This document shows, in pieces, positions 39,666 to 48,259 of a stretch of 64,000 nucleotides of DNA. A program made the translations under genes and the position numbers. Source of the DNA: Blastocatellia bacterium. Its GTDB lineage: Bacteria > Acidobacteriota > Blastocatellia > Pyrinomonadales > Pyrinomonadaceae. The number at the start of each line of letters is the position of its first letter. The stretch's first letter is position 1. Below the pieces are notes generated by a model. The model did not search any database. It had not been told where the DNA came from and was given only the letters and a program-made list of their open reading frames with translations. Where the stretch lies: NCBI GenBank assembly GCA_016789265.1, contig JAEUQK010000014.1, positions 1 to 64,000 of the forward strand, given 5' to 3'.

Positions 39666-40733
39666 ATGTTATTTAGCAAAGTCATTTTACGATCGTTGAT
39701 CCTTATTCTAGCTGCGTCCGCTCTTTTTGTTTCTGGCTGTGGGGTAAAGACCAAGAATAAGACCGCGATCCTGCTCAAGACCGAAGATGCGACTCAAACA
39801 GACCTGATGAATGAGGTGAACCGGTTTGCAAAGGTCGGCTCCATGCGGGCGAAGATGGATCTGAAGTTTGAGGATAACTCTTTTGCGCAGTTTGGTTCAA
39901 AGGAGGTATACCGTTCGGCGGACGGGGAAGTTGTCGTGCAGCGTCCGGCTAGTATTTTTCTCAAGGTCCAGGTTCCGGTGATAAAAACGGATGTTGCCCA
40001 GATGACTTCTGACGGGGAGAAGTTTCGCGTTGCGATACTTCAGGACGGAGGCAGCGGAAGGTATAAGAAGTTCGTCATCGGTTCCAACAATGCCGATTAT
40101 TCGAAACTTCAAAAAGGACTTAATACTGCTGATGGCGAAATGCCCGGAGAAGTGAAACAGAACGTTAACGCTTTTGCCAATCTGCGGCCGCAGCATTTTA
40201 CCGATGCCATGTTGGTCAGGCCGACCGACACCGAGCACTTATATACTCGAAGTACGATCTTTCAAACCGAAGAGGTTGAGACTGACAGTACTAAGTCGTC
40301 TACTCGCAAGGTTGTGCGTGGTTATTACCTGCTTGATGAATTTCTCCGGACTGCTGGAGGAGAACTTTTAGTGACGCGCCGCTTTTGGTTCGACCGGGTA
40401 GGCGGGATCAGACTCGCAAGACAACAATTATTCGACGTTCATGGAGAGATCGAATCGGACATTACCTACGGACGTGAGGGAAACCTCTCCTCAACAAGTG
40501 AATACGCAAGATTACCGCTGCAGATCATCGTTACCAGGCCGCAGGAGAAGTACTCGATGCGGCTCACCTATCAGACACCTGAAGCGGTCACGATAGGTAA
40601 GACCTATCCGGCGTCGGCATTCGTTTTGCAGAACACATGGGATCTGGAAGAGGTGGATCTGGATAAGAAATTACAGGAATTTAACGCGCTGAGATCCAAC
40701 GATAAACCGCCGGCACCGGCACGGATCCAGTAG
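39666..40733 (+). CDS. LolA/LolB-fold-like outer-membrane lipoprotein
   Basis: A 355-residue lipoprotein (LILAASALFVSGCG, lipidation at the Cys of SGC). The mature part begins with a helix and strands, MNEVNRFAKVGSMRAKMDLKF, EVVVQRPASIFLKVQVP and SDGEKFRVAIL, a spacing that recalls the half-barrel of LolB and LolA. The C-terminal half is longer than LolB. The start at 39666 is chosen because a longer frame would run back into the operon terminator. It precedes an ABC ATPase and a LolA gene, so a role in lipoprotein transfer is inferred. Confidence 0.65.
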   Translation: MLFSKVILRSLILILAASALFVSGCGVKTKNKTAILLKTEDATQTDLMNEVNRFAKVGSMRAKMDLKFEDNSFAQFGSKEVYRSADGEVVVQRPASIFLKVQVPVIKTDVAQMTSDGEKFRVAILQDGGSGRYKKFVIGSNNADYSKLQKGLNTADGEMPGEVKQNVNAFANLRPQHFTDAMLVRPTDTEHLYTRSTIFQTEEVETDSTKSSTRKVVRGYYLLDEFLRTAGGELLVTRRFWFDRVGGIRLARQQLFDVHGEIESDITYGREGNLSSTSEYARLPLQIIVTRPQEKYSMRLTYQTPEAVTIGKTYPASAFVLQNTWDLEEVDLDKKLQEFNALRSNDKPPAPARIQ

Positions 40734-40739
40734 ATTTTA

Positions 40740-41417
40740 ATGAGCACGATATTAAAGACCGAAGATCTAAAGAAGTCATATAAGATCGGAAAATTAGATG
40801 TACCCGCACTACGAGGCATTTCGCTTGACGTTGAGGAAGGCGAATTTGTCGCGATCATGGGCCCATCCGGCTGTGGGAAGTCGACTCTGCTGCATCTGCT
40901 TGGCGGATTGTTAAGTCCGACTTCGGGGTCGATCATTATCGACGGTGAAGACCTGGCAAAGGTCTCCGACGCTCAACGCACCGATATTCGGCGAAGAAAG
41001 ATAGGTTTCGTTTTTCAGCGATTCAATCTTTTTCCAACATTGACCGCTGAGGGCAACCTAAAGCTCGCCGAGAAGATCCACCTTGGGAACGGTGCCAAGA
41101 GCAATGTGAACCGCCGCGAGATCCTCAAGATGCTTAAGCTTGAAGACAAAATGCACCATAAGCCGCTTGAACTATCAGGCGGTGAGCAACAGCGAGTTGC
41201 TCTTGCTAGAGCAGTGATAAATCGTCCGGCCATAATTCTGGCGGATGAGCCGACCGGAAATCTCGACACAGAGAATTCTGAGATCGTGCTTGAGATGTTC
41301 AAGGAACTCAACGAGAAATATAATCAGACGATCATAATGATCACGCACAATCCCGAGGCTGCTGCGGTATGTTCCCGGATCATTCGCATGCGTGACGGCC
41401 ATGTCGTTGACCAATAA
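40740..41417 (+). CDS. ABC transporter ATP-binding protein (LolD/MacB type)
   Basis: A 225-residue ATPase with Walker [10 protein letters not shown], signature [14 protein letters not shown], Walker [13 protein letters not shown] and the switch His in MITHNPEAA. The DEPTGNLD pattern and size fit the LolD/MacB/FtsE group. It starts 6 bp after the LolB-like gene. No permease of the LolC/E type is in the neighbourhood; the next gene has a single helix. Confidence 0.85.
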   Translation: MSTILKTEDLKKSYKIGKLDVPALRGISLDVEEGEFVAIMGPSGCGKSTLLHLLGGLLSPTSGSIIIDGEDLAKVSDAQRTDIRRRKIGFVFQRFNLFPTLTAEGNLKLAEKIHLGNGAKSNVNRREILKMLKLEDKMHHKPLELSGGEQQRVALARAVINRPAIILADEPTGNLDTENSEIVLEMFKELNEKYNQTIIMITHNPEAAAVCSRIIRMRDGHVVDQ

Positions 41418-41419
41418 CG

Positions 41420-41722
41420 ATGCCATTTTGGAAGCGATTCATTCTTTGGGATTTCAGCCGCGAAACATCGGTCTATGTCATTTTCTGCCTTTTGATCGTT
41501 GCTTTCATATTTTTGACTCCGAAGTCATGGTTTGATAAGCGGGAAAGGCTTGCAACCCAAATCTCGCGTCTGAACGTCCAATCTTCTGATTTTTCCTCCG
41601 AGAAAAGCGTTCTCGAAAAACGCGTAAGGGAGCTAAGCGGTGACCCGGATGCTGTTGTTCTAGATTGGAGCAAGAAAACGAACGAGAAGGGCGAGGTGTT
41701 TTACGAGGTCGAAATTCGCTGA
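41420..41722 (+). CDS. One-helix coiled-coil protein, unknown
   Basis: A 100-residue protein that begins 2 bp after the ATPase stop. It has one membrane helix (YVIFCLLIVAFIFLTPKSWF, about 19-38) and a following coiled-coil-like stretch (RLATQISRLNVQSSDFSSEKSVLEKRVREL). The architecture resembles FtsB/FtsL-like or small anchor proteins, but no family is claimed. Its position suggests it works with the LolD-like ATPase. Confidence 0.6.
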   Translation: MPFWKRFILWDFSRETSVYVIFCLLIVAFIFLTPKSWFDKRERLATQISRLNVQSSDFSSEKSVLEKRVRELSGDPDAVVLDWSKKTNEKGEVFYEVEIR

Positions 41723-41752
41723 TCGATTCGATGGGCATTAAAGGTAATTTTT

Positions 41753-42448
41753 ATGAAGTTTATTAACAGAGCATTTCTCATGGCTTTGTTCGCAGTGGTC
41801 GTCGGATTCGCGGCCGCTTCGCAGGCGAGTGCTCAGGGAATATTAAGTGACATCCTCAAACGGATGGACACCAACAACAAAGGCTTGAAGTCGCTTCGTT
41901 CGAATATTAAGATGAGCAAGCACAATGCTCAGCTTGACGAATATGATCTTTACGAAGGGACCGTCCAATATCTGCCGGCTCCTGCTAAGGAGAAGATACG
42001 GGTTCGTATCGATTGGACAAAGCCGGTCGAGGAGCAACTCGCGGTTGGCGGAGGGAAGTACATACTTTATCGTCCTCGTTTGAAACAGGCGATCGTGGGC
42101 AATGTCGATAGCGCAAAGGGAAATGCTGAGGCAGGTGGTGCTCTTGCCTTTATGAGCATGAGTCGCGAACAGCTGAAAGCGAATTACGACGTCGCTTACA
42201 TCGGAGAAGAAACGGTGAATGGATCTGTGCGAACCTGGCATATCAAGTTGACGCCGAAATCAGCAACATCCTATAAAGGAGCCGATCTTTGGGTCGATGT
42301 TAACGGAATGCCGGTTCAAGCAAAAGTGATCGAAAAGAACAATGATTCGACTACAATTCAGCTTACCGCGATCGACAGGAATGCAACGGTCAAGGCTGAC
42401 GATTTCGTTATCAAACCGCCCAAGGACACTAAAATAATTCAGGGGTAG
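41753..42448 (+). CDS. lolA: Outer-membrane lipoprotein carrier LolA-like protein
   Basis: A 231-residue periplasmic protein with signal peptide ([22 protein letters not shown]). The mature chain starts [25 protein letters not shown] and continues with the half-barrel strands ([63 protein letters not shown]). This is the LolA/outer-membrane lipoprotein-sorting fold. It would carry lipoproteins from an inner-membrane ABC exporter to the LolB-like lipoprotein. Confidence 0.8.
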   Translation: MKFINRAFLMALFAVVVGFAAASQASAQGILSDILKRMDTNNKGLKSLRSNIKMSKHNAQLDEYDLYEGTVQYLPAPAKEKIRVRIDWTKPVEEQLAVGGGKYILYRPRLKQAIVGNVDSAKGNAEAGGALAFMSMSREQLKANYDVAYIGEETVNGSVRTWHIKLTPKSATSYKGADLWVDVNGMPVQAKVIEKNNDSTTIQLTAIDRNATVKADDFVIKPPKDTKIIQG

Positions 42449-42469
42449 AGAATCAAATAGACCGAGATT

Positions 42470-42506
42470 TGGCCTTGATCTTGACCGGTCGAGGCCATTT
42501 TGTTGG
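42470..42506 (+). terminator. Possible terminator after lolA
   Basis: tggcct (42470-42475) pairs with aggcca (42492-42497), with gaccggtc palindromic in the loop and TTTTGTTGGTTT after. The stem is short, so confidence is low. Confidence 0.35.
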
Positions 42507-42507
42507 T

Positions 42508-42536
42508 TTGAAATGGCGGTTTCGAACCACTATAAT
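42508..42536 (+). promoter_or_regulatory. Sigma-70-type promoter of the radical SAM gene
   Basis: TTGAAA (42508-42513), 17 bp, TATAAT (42531-42536). Predicted start near 42543 leaves only about nine bases before ATG 42552, so the mRNA is nearly leaderless. Confidence 0.8.
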
Positions 42537-42551
42537 CGAACGTTTAAAGAT

Positions 42552-43577
42552 ATGCCAAAAGCAAGCAGTTTCAGCAGGTTCACACGCGGGGTAAAGCATA
42601 CGGTCAAGGCGTTTGCCTCGACCAAGCATCCCGTTTTGGTGCACATCGTGCCGATGCGGCGGTGCAATCTGGCATGTACCTACTGTAATGAATTCGACAA
42701 GACGAGTGATCCGGTGCCGATCGACGAAATGCTCGCGAGGATCGACAAACTGGCCGAGTTCGGCTCGTCTGTGATCACGATCTCCGGGGGCGAGCCGATG
42801 ATGCACCCGCAGATCTTCGACATCATTGCCCGAATTAGATATCACGGTATGATCGCGGGCCTGATCTCGAACGGTTATTACTTTCAGGTTGACAAGATCA
42901 AGAAGCTTAACGAAGCCGGACTGGATTACCTTCAGATCTCGATCGACAACGTGACGCCTGATGAAGTTTCGAAAAAGAGCCTTAAGGTGCTCGACTCAAA
43001 GCTCGTGAACCTGCGTGATCACGCGAAGTTCAAGGTCAATATCAACTCGGTCGTCGGCGGCGGTGTGGCAAACCCTGAAGAGGCATTGATCATTGCAAAT
43101 CGGGCGCGAGAATTGGGATTTTCTTCGACGGTGGGCGTTATTCACGATGGCGACGGGCTGAATAAGGGACTGACCGAGCGAGATAAGGAAGTCTATTACG
43201 AGATAAAGAAGAAAGGGGCTCGTTCGTATGCCCGCTGGAACTGGTTCCAGGACCAGTTGGTCGAAGGCGGCGAGTACGAATGGCGATGCCGTGCGGGCGC
43301 ACGATATCTATATATCGACGAGTTTGGAATGGTTAACTGGTGCTCGCAGCAGCGTGGAACGCCTGGAATACCGCTTTTGGAATATACACTCGAAGATATG
43401 GAACGCGAGTACATCACGGAAAAGTGGTGCGCTCCGACATGTACCATTCAATGCGTTCATCAGGTCGGCCATCTCGATGCATGGCGTGACCCGCAGATCT
43501 CGCTTTCTGACTACAACAAGCGAAACGGAAAGGGCCTTAAAAAAGAAACCGTTGCCCATGTTCTCAACGCTGAATAA
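42552..43577 (+). CDS. Radical SAM protein with cysteine-rich C-terminus
   Basis: A 341-residue radical SAM enzyme. ATG 42552 is used because an upstream in-frame ATG (42513) overlaps the promoter. The cluster motif is C38-x3-C42-x2-C45 ([13 protein letters not shown]), then SGGEPMMHP. The C-terminal part has [19 protein letters not shown] and [10 protein letters not shown], which may bind an auxiliary cluster in the manner of SPASM or twitch domains. It recalls HpnH-like radical SAM proteins but has no hopanoid genes nearby. Substrate unknown. Confidence 0.8.
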   Translation: MPKASSFSRFTRGVKHTVKAFASTKHPVLVHIVPMRRCNLACTYCNEFDKTSDPVPIDEMLARIDKLAEFGSSVITISGGEPMMHPQIFDIIARIRYHGMIAGLISNGYYFQVDKIKKLNEAGLDYLQISIDNVTPDEVSKKSLKVLDSKLVNLRDHAKFKVNINSVVGGGVANPEEALIIANRARELGFSSTVGVIHDGDGLNKGLTERDKEVYYEIKKKGARSYARWNWFQDQLVEGGEYEWRCRAGARYLYIDEFGMVNWCSQQRGTPGIPLLEYTLEDMEREYITEKWCAPTCTIQCVHQVGHLDAWRDPQISLSDYNKRNGKGLKKETVAHVLNAE

Positions 43578-43714
43578 CTCCGTCCGATCGGGTTCAGAAA
43601 GGGCCCAAGTTTTATCTCCAGCTTGTTCAAATCTCAAAACTACTCTACCATTTCGGTACCTTGATTGATGATGTGTCCGTTAAGGTCAATGTCGAATTTA
43701 TAGGGGAGTATTGG

Positions 43715-43999
43715 ATGAGCGTATTTGAATCGAAGAATCTTGAGGAGCGCCTCCTGCAATTGGAGCGTAGAGTATCAAAGCTGGAAGACTATCAAGCCTT
43801 TCGAAAGCATTTTATTTCGCTAAATGAGGGCGAGGTTGTACTTCAAAGTATGGGTGGGGGAGCGAAGATCGTTCTGAAGAAAAATGGTGAGATCTCGATC
43901 ACCGGAAACAGCAAGATCGCAATTAAATCGCGTGGACGGTTGTTCATTGTCTCCGATGGCGAAATGACACTGAAGGGTTCTAAGATCAGCGAGAATTGA
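43715..43999 (+). CDS. Small coiled-coil and beta-helix protein resembling a phage/VgrG spike tip
   Basis: A 94-residue protein from ATG 43715, supported by GGGGAG eight bases upstream. Residues 5-35 form a coiled coil (LEERLLQLERRVSKLEDY). The rest alternates in short strands with Gly turns: GEVVLQSMGGGAKIVLKKNG, EISITGNSKIAIKSRGRLFIVSDGEMTLKG. This spacing resembles the triple-stranded beta-helix of phage gp5/gp45 or VgrG C-termini. No other phage or type VI gene is near, so the resemblance is structural only. Confidence 0.5.
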   Translation: MSVFESKNLEERLLQLERRVSKLEDYQAFRKHFISLNEGEVVLQSMGGGAKIVLKKNGEISITGNSKIAIKSRGRLFIVSDGEMTLKGSKISEN

Positions 44000-44007
44000 C
44001 CACCTGA

Positions 44008-44409
44008 ATGACGCATAAGTTAGTTGCAGACTGGCATCGTGTCGTCGCAACCGGCAAAAGGGAACTGCTGGACGAAATCCTTTCAGAGGATGTAGTGTTT
44101 CACTCGCCTGTTGTCCATTCGCCTCAAAGGGGAAAGGAACTAGCGATCAAATACCTATCAAGCGCATTCTATGTTATTAAGAACGAATCGTTTCGATATG
44201 TGCGCGAGATCGTGGGCGAATGTGATGCTGCTCTTGAGTTTGTAACTGAGATCGACGGCATCGTCATCAACGGTGTTGATTTGATCAAATGGGACGATGA
44301 GGGGAAGATAGTCGATTTCAAAGTAATGGTCAGGCCGTTGAAAGCCATTAACCTTTTGCATCAGAAAATGGCTGAAATACTCGAGAGGTTTAATTTAGGG
44401 ACTGCGTGA
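44008..44409 (+). CDS. NTF2/SnoaL-like protein
   Basis: A 133-residue cone-fold protein: WHRVVATGKRELLDEILSEDVVFHSPVV, KELAIKYLSSAFYVI and VNGVDLIKWDDEGKIVDFKVMVRP are typical of the SnoaL-like superfamily. Members can be enzymes or ligand carriers. It starts 8 bp after the spike-like gene and probably shares its transcript. Confidence 0.75.
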   Translation: MTHKLVADWHRVVATGKRELLDEILSEDVVFHSPVVHSPQRGKELAIKYLSSAFYVIKNESFRYVREIVGECDAALEFVTEIDGIVINGVDLIKWDDEGKIVDFKVMVRPLKAINLLHQKMAEILERFNLGTA

Positions 44410-44494
44410 TGTTTGTCACTTTTTGAATTGGTCTTTCGGACTTATACTGCCCCTGTTTTCGTTATGATCAGGAGCAACTGGGGCGAAACCGGAT

Positions 44495-44983
44495 ATGAGC
44501 AGCAAGACGATCAGAGTTTACGATTACGTCAATCACCCCTACGACAAAGTTCGTGCGGCCATCGATTCTGACGCGAACGAAGTTTTCAGGAACGCAACCA
44601 AGGTCGCGGCCTTGCGTGCAAAGAGTGTTGCCTCAGAACTTCATGTCAACATCGCCGGGATCGAGGTCGGAGCCGACATTGAGATCACTGTTAAAAGTAT
44701 CGAGGAAACTCAGAAGACTGTTACTGCGCCGGAGACAACCCGAATTGAACTCGAATGGGAGGCGGCAAAGATGCCCCGCCTGTTTCCGTTCATGAAAGCA
44801 GAGTTGGCGATATATCCGTTGACCTCAACAGAAACTCAGCTTGATCTAAGAGGGAATTACGAACCGCCGCTCGGAATTGTTGGGAGCGTGATCGACGCTG
44901 CAGTCGGAAACCGCATTGCTGAAGCGTCCGTCCATCAGTTCATTTCAGATGTCGCCGCATATCTTCGAAATGAATTGAGCTAG
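44495..44983 (+). CDS. SRPBCC-like protein
   Basis: A 162-residue soluble protein with the pattern of a START/SRPBCC ligand-binding fold: RVYDYVNHPYDKVRAAI, ADIEITVKSIEET, TRIELEWEAAKMPRLFPFMKAELAIYPL and a C-terminal helix VHQFISDVAAYLRNEL. No ligand can be inferred. Its last 4 bp overlap the convergent zinc-ribbon gene. Confidence 0.6.
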   Translation: MSSKTIRVYDYVNHPYDKVRAAIDSDANEVFRNATKVAALRAKSVASELHVNIAGIEVGADIEITVKSIEETQKTVTAPETTRIELEWEAAKMPRLFPFMKAELAIYPLTSTETQLDLRGNYEPPLGIVGSVIDAAVGNRIAEASVHQFISDVAAYLRNELS

Positions 44984-45342
44984 TTCGCCCGTGGTGCTTT
45001 CTCATACCAATCCTCGTGAAGCGACCAACGGGCGCAATGCAAACAAGCGGTCCATCTCCATTGATGAGCACAAGTCGGGCATATACCTTTCGTCTCAAAA
45101 GTGTTCCAAGACGTACCACAGCCATTGTAAAAATATTCCGGAGCATCGCAATCCCAACATGTCCAACGGCTTGAAGAGGCTGGCTCCCAATCGCATAGCG
45201 GACATCGGATCTTAGAGTCCGTCGAAGCATCGAACAGGTCGGGTTCACGAGCAACAGGACGATCTTCAGGTATCGTTCGACGAAAGAAAAGCCATAGATC
45301 CAAACTTGAAAGCTGGTGCATCTCGCATATAGTATTTCCCAT
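44980..45342 (-). CDS. Zinc-ribbon-rich hypothetical protein
   Basis: A 120-residue protein with five Cys pairs: CPLC, CWDC, a single Cys in NGCG, CPTC and CLHC. The order CPLC..W.P.....W.CWDC, WNTFETKGICPTC and HQWRWTACLHCARWSLHEDWY recurs in small bacterial proteins of unknown role. The Cys pattern argues for two structural zinc sites. The N-terminal 35 residues are not conserved-looking, so the true start may be later. Confidence 0.6.
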   Translation of the reverse strand: MGNTICEMHQLSSLDLWLFFRRTIPEDRPVAREPDLFDASTDSKIRCPLCDWEPASSSRWTCWDCDAPEYFYNGCGTSWNTFETKGICPTCAHQWRWTACLHCARWSLHEDWYEKAPRAN

Positions 45343-45378
45343 TCGGAATAATATTGAAACTGCAAGGAATGGCTGAAC

Positions 45379-45963
45379 ATGGCTGAAGAGAAGCTTTTCA
45401 TACCTCTGGTGTTGGGCACGAATCGAAAAGAACGCTCAAGCGAGGCCGTTGCAAGGTGGGTTTTCACGCAAATGCAGGGTCGCGAAGAGATCGAATCGGC
45501 CTTTTTTGACGTTCGTGATTTCGCATTGCCGCAGGATCATTACGGGACGGAGATCGGCCATTTGTTTCCTGAATGGAAAGCCGCGATGACCCGAGCGGAC
45601 GGTCTTGTGATCGTTAGCCCGGAATACAACCACGGATATCCGGGGATACTAAAAAGCGTACTTGATCTTCTACTTAAGGAATACATCCACAAAGCCGTTT
45701 CGTTCGTAGGCGTGTCTGCCGGTCCGTGGGGCGGAACCCGGGTGATCGAAGCGATGCTTCCCATGGCACGAGAACTAGGGCTTGCCGTTACATTTTCTGA
45801 TCTCAATTTTCCGTCGGCATCATCTAAATTTGACGTGGACGGCAATCTACTCGATACTGCATACGAAAAACGCGCCAAGGGATTCCTGGATGAACTTGTC
45901 TGGATGGCGACAACCCTGCGTTGGGGACGAGAATACGTGCCGTCGAGATTTCATCAAAAATGA
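45379..45963 (+). CDS. NADPH-dependent FMN reductase
   Basis: A 194-residue flavodoxin-like oxidoreductase. VLGTNRKERSSEAVARWV is the phosphate-binding region, SPEYNHGYPGILKSVLDLL the flavin site and SAGPWGGTRVIEAMLP the final motif of the family. It would reduce FMN or quinones with NAD(P)H. It starts 36 bp from the divergent zinc-ribbon gene. Confidence 0.88.
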   Translation: MAEEKLFIPLVLGTNRKERSSEAVARWVFTQMQGREEIESAFFDVRDFALPQDHYGTEIGHLFPEWKAAMTRADGLVIVSPEYNHGYPGILKSVLDLLLKEYIHKAVSFVGVSAGPWGGTRVIEAMLPMARELGLAVTFSDLNFPSASSKFDVDGNLLDTAYEKRAKGFLDELVWMATTLRWGREYVPSRFHQK

Positions 45964-45990
45964 CCGATCGACGGCGTGTAATTGCAGCAT

Positions 45991-46683
45991 ATGCGCCATC
46001 GCGAACAACATCGAACCTCACGTGTAGGCGGCCTGCGGGCCGCAGTTCTTGGAGCAAACGACGGTATTGTTTCCACGGCCAGCCTTATCATCGGGGTCGC
46101 GGCCGCCGAAGCGGATCAGTCCGGCGTCCTTGTCGCCGGTCTTGCCGGCTTAGTGGCCGGCGCGATGTCAATGGCCGCAGGCGAGTACGTTTCGGTCTAT
46201 TCTCAGGCCGACACCGAACACGCCGACATTGAACGCGAGACCAAAGAACTGAAGGCGGATCCGGACGGTGAACTAATGGAGCTAGCCGGCATTTATGTAG
46301 ATCGGGGACTGGACCCAAAGTTAGCACATGAGGTTGCCGTACAGCTCACAGCTCACGACGCGCTCGCGGCCCACGCCAGAGATGAACTCGGCATTTCGGA
46401 AGAACTCAAGGCCCGTCCTGTTCAAGCGGCGATATTCTCGGCCGTCAGTTTTGCGATCGGTGCCGCGTTGCCGCTGGTCATCGCGATCCTTTTGCCGGGA
46501 TCGTATTTGATATGGGCCGTCGCCGCCGGTTCGCTGGTTCTGCTCGCCGCATTAGGAGGAGTAGCAGCTCACGCGGGTGGAGCGAGCATCTACAAAGGAG
46601 CTGTCAGAGTTCTTTTTTGGGGAGCAATGGCGATGGCCGCAACGGCCGCGGTCGGGAAGCTGTTTGGAACGAGCGTGAGTTAG
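45991..46683 (+). CDS. VIT1/CCC1 family transporter
   Basis: A 230-residue membrane protein with the hallmark RAAVLGANDGIVSTASLIIGV, then AGLVAGAMSMAAGEYVSVYSQADTEHADIERE, and three further helices. The VIT/CCC1 family exports iron or manganese from the cytosol. ATG 45991 is chosen; a TTG at 45982 is also possible. Its stop is 3 bp from that of the convergent pyk. Confidence 0.88.
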   Translation: MRHREQHRTSRVGGLRAAVLGANDGIVSTASLIIGVAAAEADQSGVLVAGLAGLVAGAMSMAAGEYVSVYSQADTEHADIERETKELKADPDGELMELAGIYVDRGLDPKLAHEVAVQLTAHDALAAHARDELGISEELKARPVQAAIFSAVSFAIGAALPLVIAILLPGSYLIWAVAAGSLVLLAALGGVAAHAGGASIYKGAVRVLFWGAMAMAATAAVGKLFGTSVS

Positions 46684-46686
46684 GCG

Positions 46687-48201
46687 TCATCGCCGGGGCA
46701 TTTCCTCCCCGATCGTCCAAACGATTACGGAACTCGAAAGGCCGTGGCCCGACAATCGGCCCGCCATCATGATGATGGTTTCACCAGGCGTCACGACGTT
46801 TGCATTCAGCAGCGTTTTTTCCCCGACCTTCAACAGATCGCCCGTTTTGTCTTCCTGCGTATTCAGGAGATCGAGCATGGTGCCCTCGCCGATATGCGGT
46901 TCTTCGCTTCCGATCTCCAGATCCTGGTGAAAGAAGGGTGTGACGCCCCAAATTAGGGAAAGTTGGTGCTGCACATCGTTTGAGGTCGTGAGCGCAAACG
47001 TTTGCAAACCGGAGCGAACCGACGAAAGCCGGAGTGCCATCAGTCCCGATTCGGTAAAGACGGCGACCTTGTCCGTCATCATTTCCCTGGCGGCGTACGC
47101 GGCTGCTTTACACAATGCTTGGCTGGTACGTCCGGTCGGAGCCTCAGTAAGCTTCACCGGTTTTCTCAGTTCTGAAGGCCGAACCGTCTCGGCTGAATCG
47201 ATGATGCGTGCCATTGTCTGCACGGTCTCGATCGGATAGCTGCCTGACGCGGTCTCTGCGGATAACATCACCGCATCGGTGCCGTCCCAGACGGCATTGG
47301 CAACGTCGGAGGCTTCGGCCCGAGTGGGATGCGGACTGTCGATCATTGATTGAAGCATCTGGGTCGCTGTGATCACGAATCGATCGTTGGCGATCGCCTT
47401 TCCTATGATCCGTTTCTGATACACGGGCACTAACTCAACACTGGTTTCGACACCGAGGTCACCGCGAGCGACCATTACACCGTCAGTTTCAGCAATGATC
47501 TCGTCAAGATTCTCGATCGCCTCAGCCTTTTCGATCTTTGCGACCAGCAATGCCCTTCCCATTTTCCGGCGATTAAGGCGTTTGATCTCATTTTTGACCT
47601 CGCGGCAATCCTGTGCGGTGCGAACGAAAGAAAGAGCGATGAAATCGACGTTTTGTTCCATTGCCCACTTAAGATCCGCGTGATCCTTTTCTGTCATCGA
47701 AGGTATCGGCAAAGGCGTATTCGGAAGATTGATACCTTTTCTTTCCTTTAATAGACCTCCGACTATCACGCGGCAAAGAACATCGGTTCCGTTTACGTCT
47801 TCGACCCGCAATTCCAAAGCACCGTCGTCCAAGAGTATTGTGGTGTCAGGCTTTACGGCTTCGGGCAGTTCGGCGAAGTTAGTTGAGACCAATTCCGCGG
47901 TGCCTTCGACCTCGCGAGTAGTGATGACAATTGAATTCCCCGGGATGAGTTCCACTGGAGCCCCGTCTTTAAGAGTTCTGGTACGTATTTTGGGTCCGGA
48001 GAGATCGACGAGTATTGCTAACGGCAGTCCTAACTTGTGGGCGGCCGAGCGAGCGGTGTTTATTGCTGTGGTGTGCTCCTCGTGCGAACCGTGCGACATG
48101 TTGATCCGTACAGCGTTCACGCCGGCGGTCAACATTGCCTCAATTGTAGACTGGCTGCTCGAAGCAGGGCCGAGCGTGGCAAGGATCTTAGCTTTTCTCA
48201 T
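46687..48201 (-). CDS. pyk: Pyruvate kinase
   Basis: This enzyme makes pyruvate and ATP from phosphoenolpyruvate. It is 504 residues: KILATLGPASSS at the start, INMSHGSHEEH, LLVAKIEKAEAIENLDEI, GVMVARGDLGVE and TQMLQSMIDSPHPTRAEASDVANAVWDG. It is the last gene of the minus operon tlpA-nudix-GH15-pyk, 58 bp after GH15. The enolase gene, the preceding step, lies 5 kb away. Confidence 0.96.
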   Translation of the reverse strand: MRKAKILATLGPASSSQSTIEAMLTAGVNAVRINMSHGSHEEHTTAINTARSAAHKLGLPLAILVDLSGPKIRTRTLKDGAPVELIPGNSIVITTREVEGTAELVSTNFAELPEAVKPDTTILLDDGALELRVEDVNGTDVLCRVIVGGLLKERKGINLPNTPLPIPSMTEKDHADLKWAMEQNVDFIALSFVRTAQDCREVKNEIKRLNRRKMGRALLVAKIEKAEAIENLDEIIAETDGVMVARGDLGVETSVELVPVYQKRIIGKAIANDRFVITATQMLQSMIDSPHPTRAEASDVANAVWDGTDAVMLSAETASGSYPIETVQTMARIIDSAETVRPSELRKPVKLTEAPTGRTSQALCKAAAYAAREMMTDKVAVFTESGLMALRLSSVRSGLQTFALTTSNDVQHQLSLIWGVTPFFHQDLEIGSEEPHIGEGTMLDLLNTQEDKTGDLLKVGEKTLLNANVVTPGETIIMMAGRLSGHGLSSSVIVWTIGEEMPRR

Positions 48202-48259
48202 TTATTGAATATTAAACCAGGAACACATCGTTTGAGAATTCCACACGAACATCGGCTTT

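Noticed and set aside
43715..43999. Evidence of a prophage or type VI locus around the spike-like gene
   Set aside because: No baseplate, sheath, tube, integrase or terminase genes are present in the window.
44940..45467. A 175-codon minus-strand frame near the zinc-ribbon gene
   Set aside because: It overlaps three supported genes; the other minus frame there has the regular Cys pairs of a zinc ribbon.
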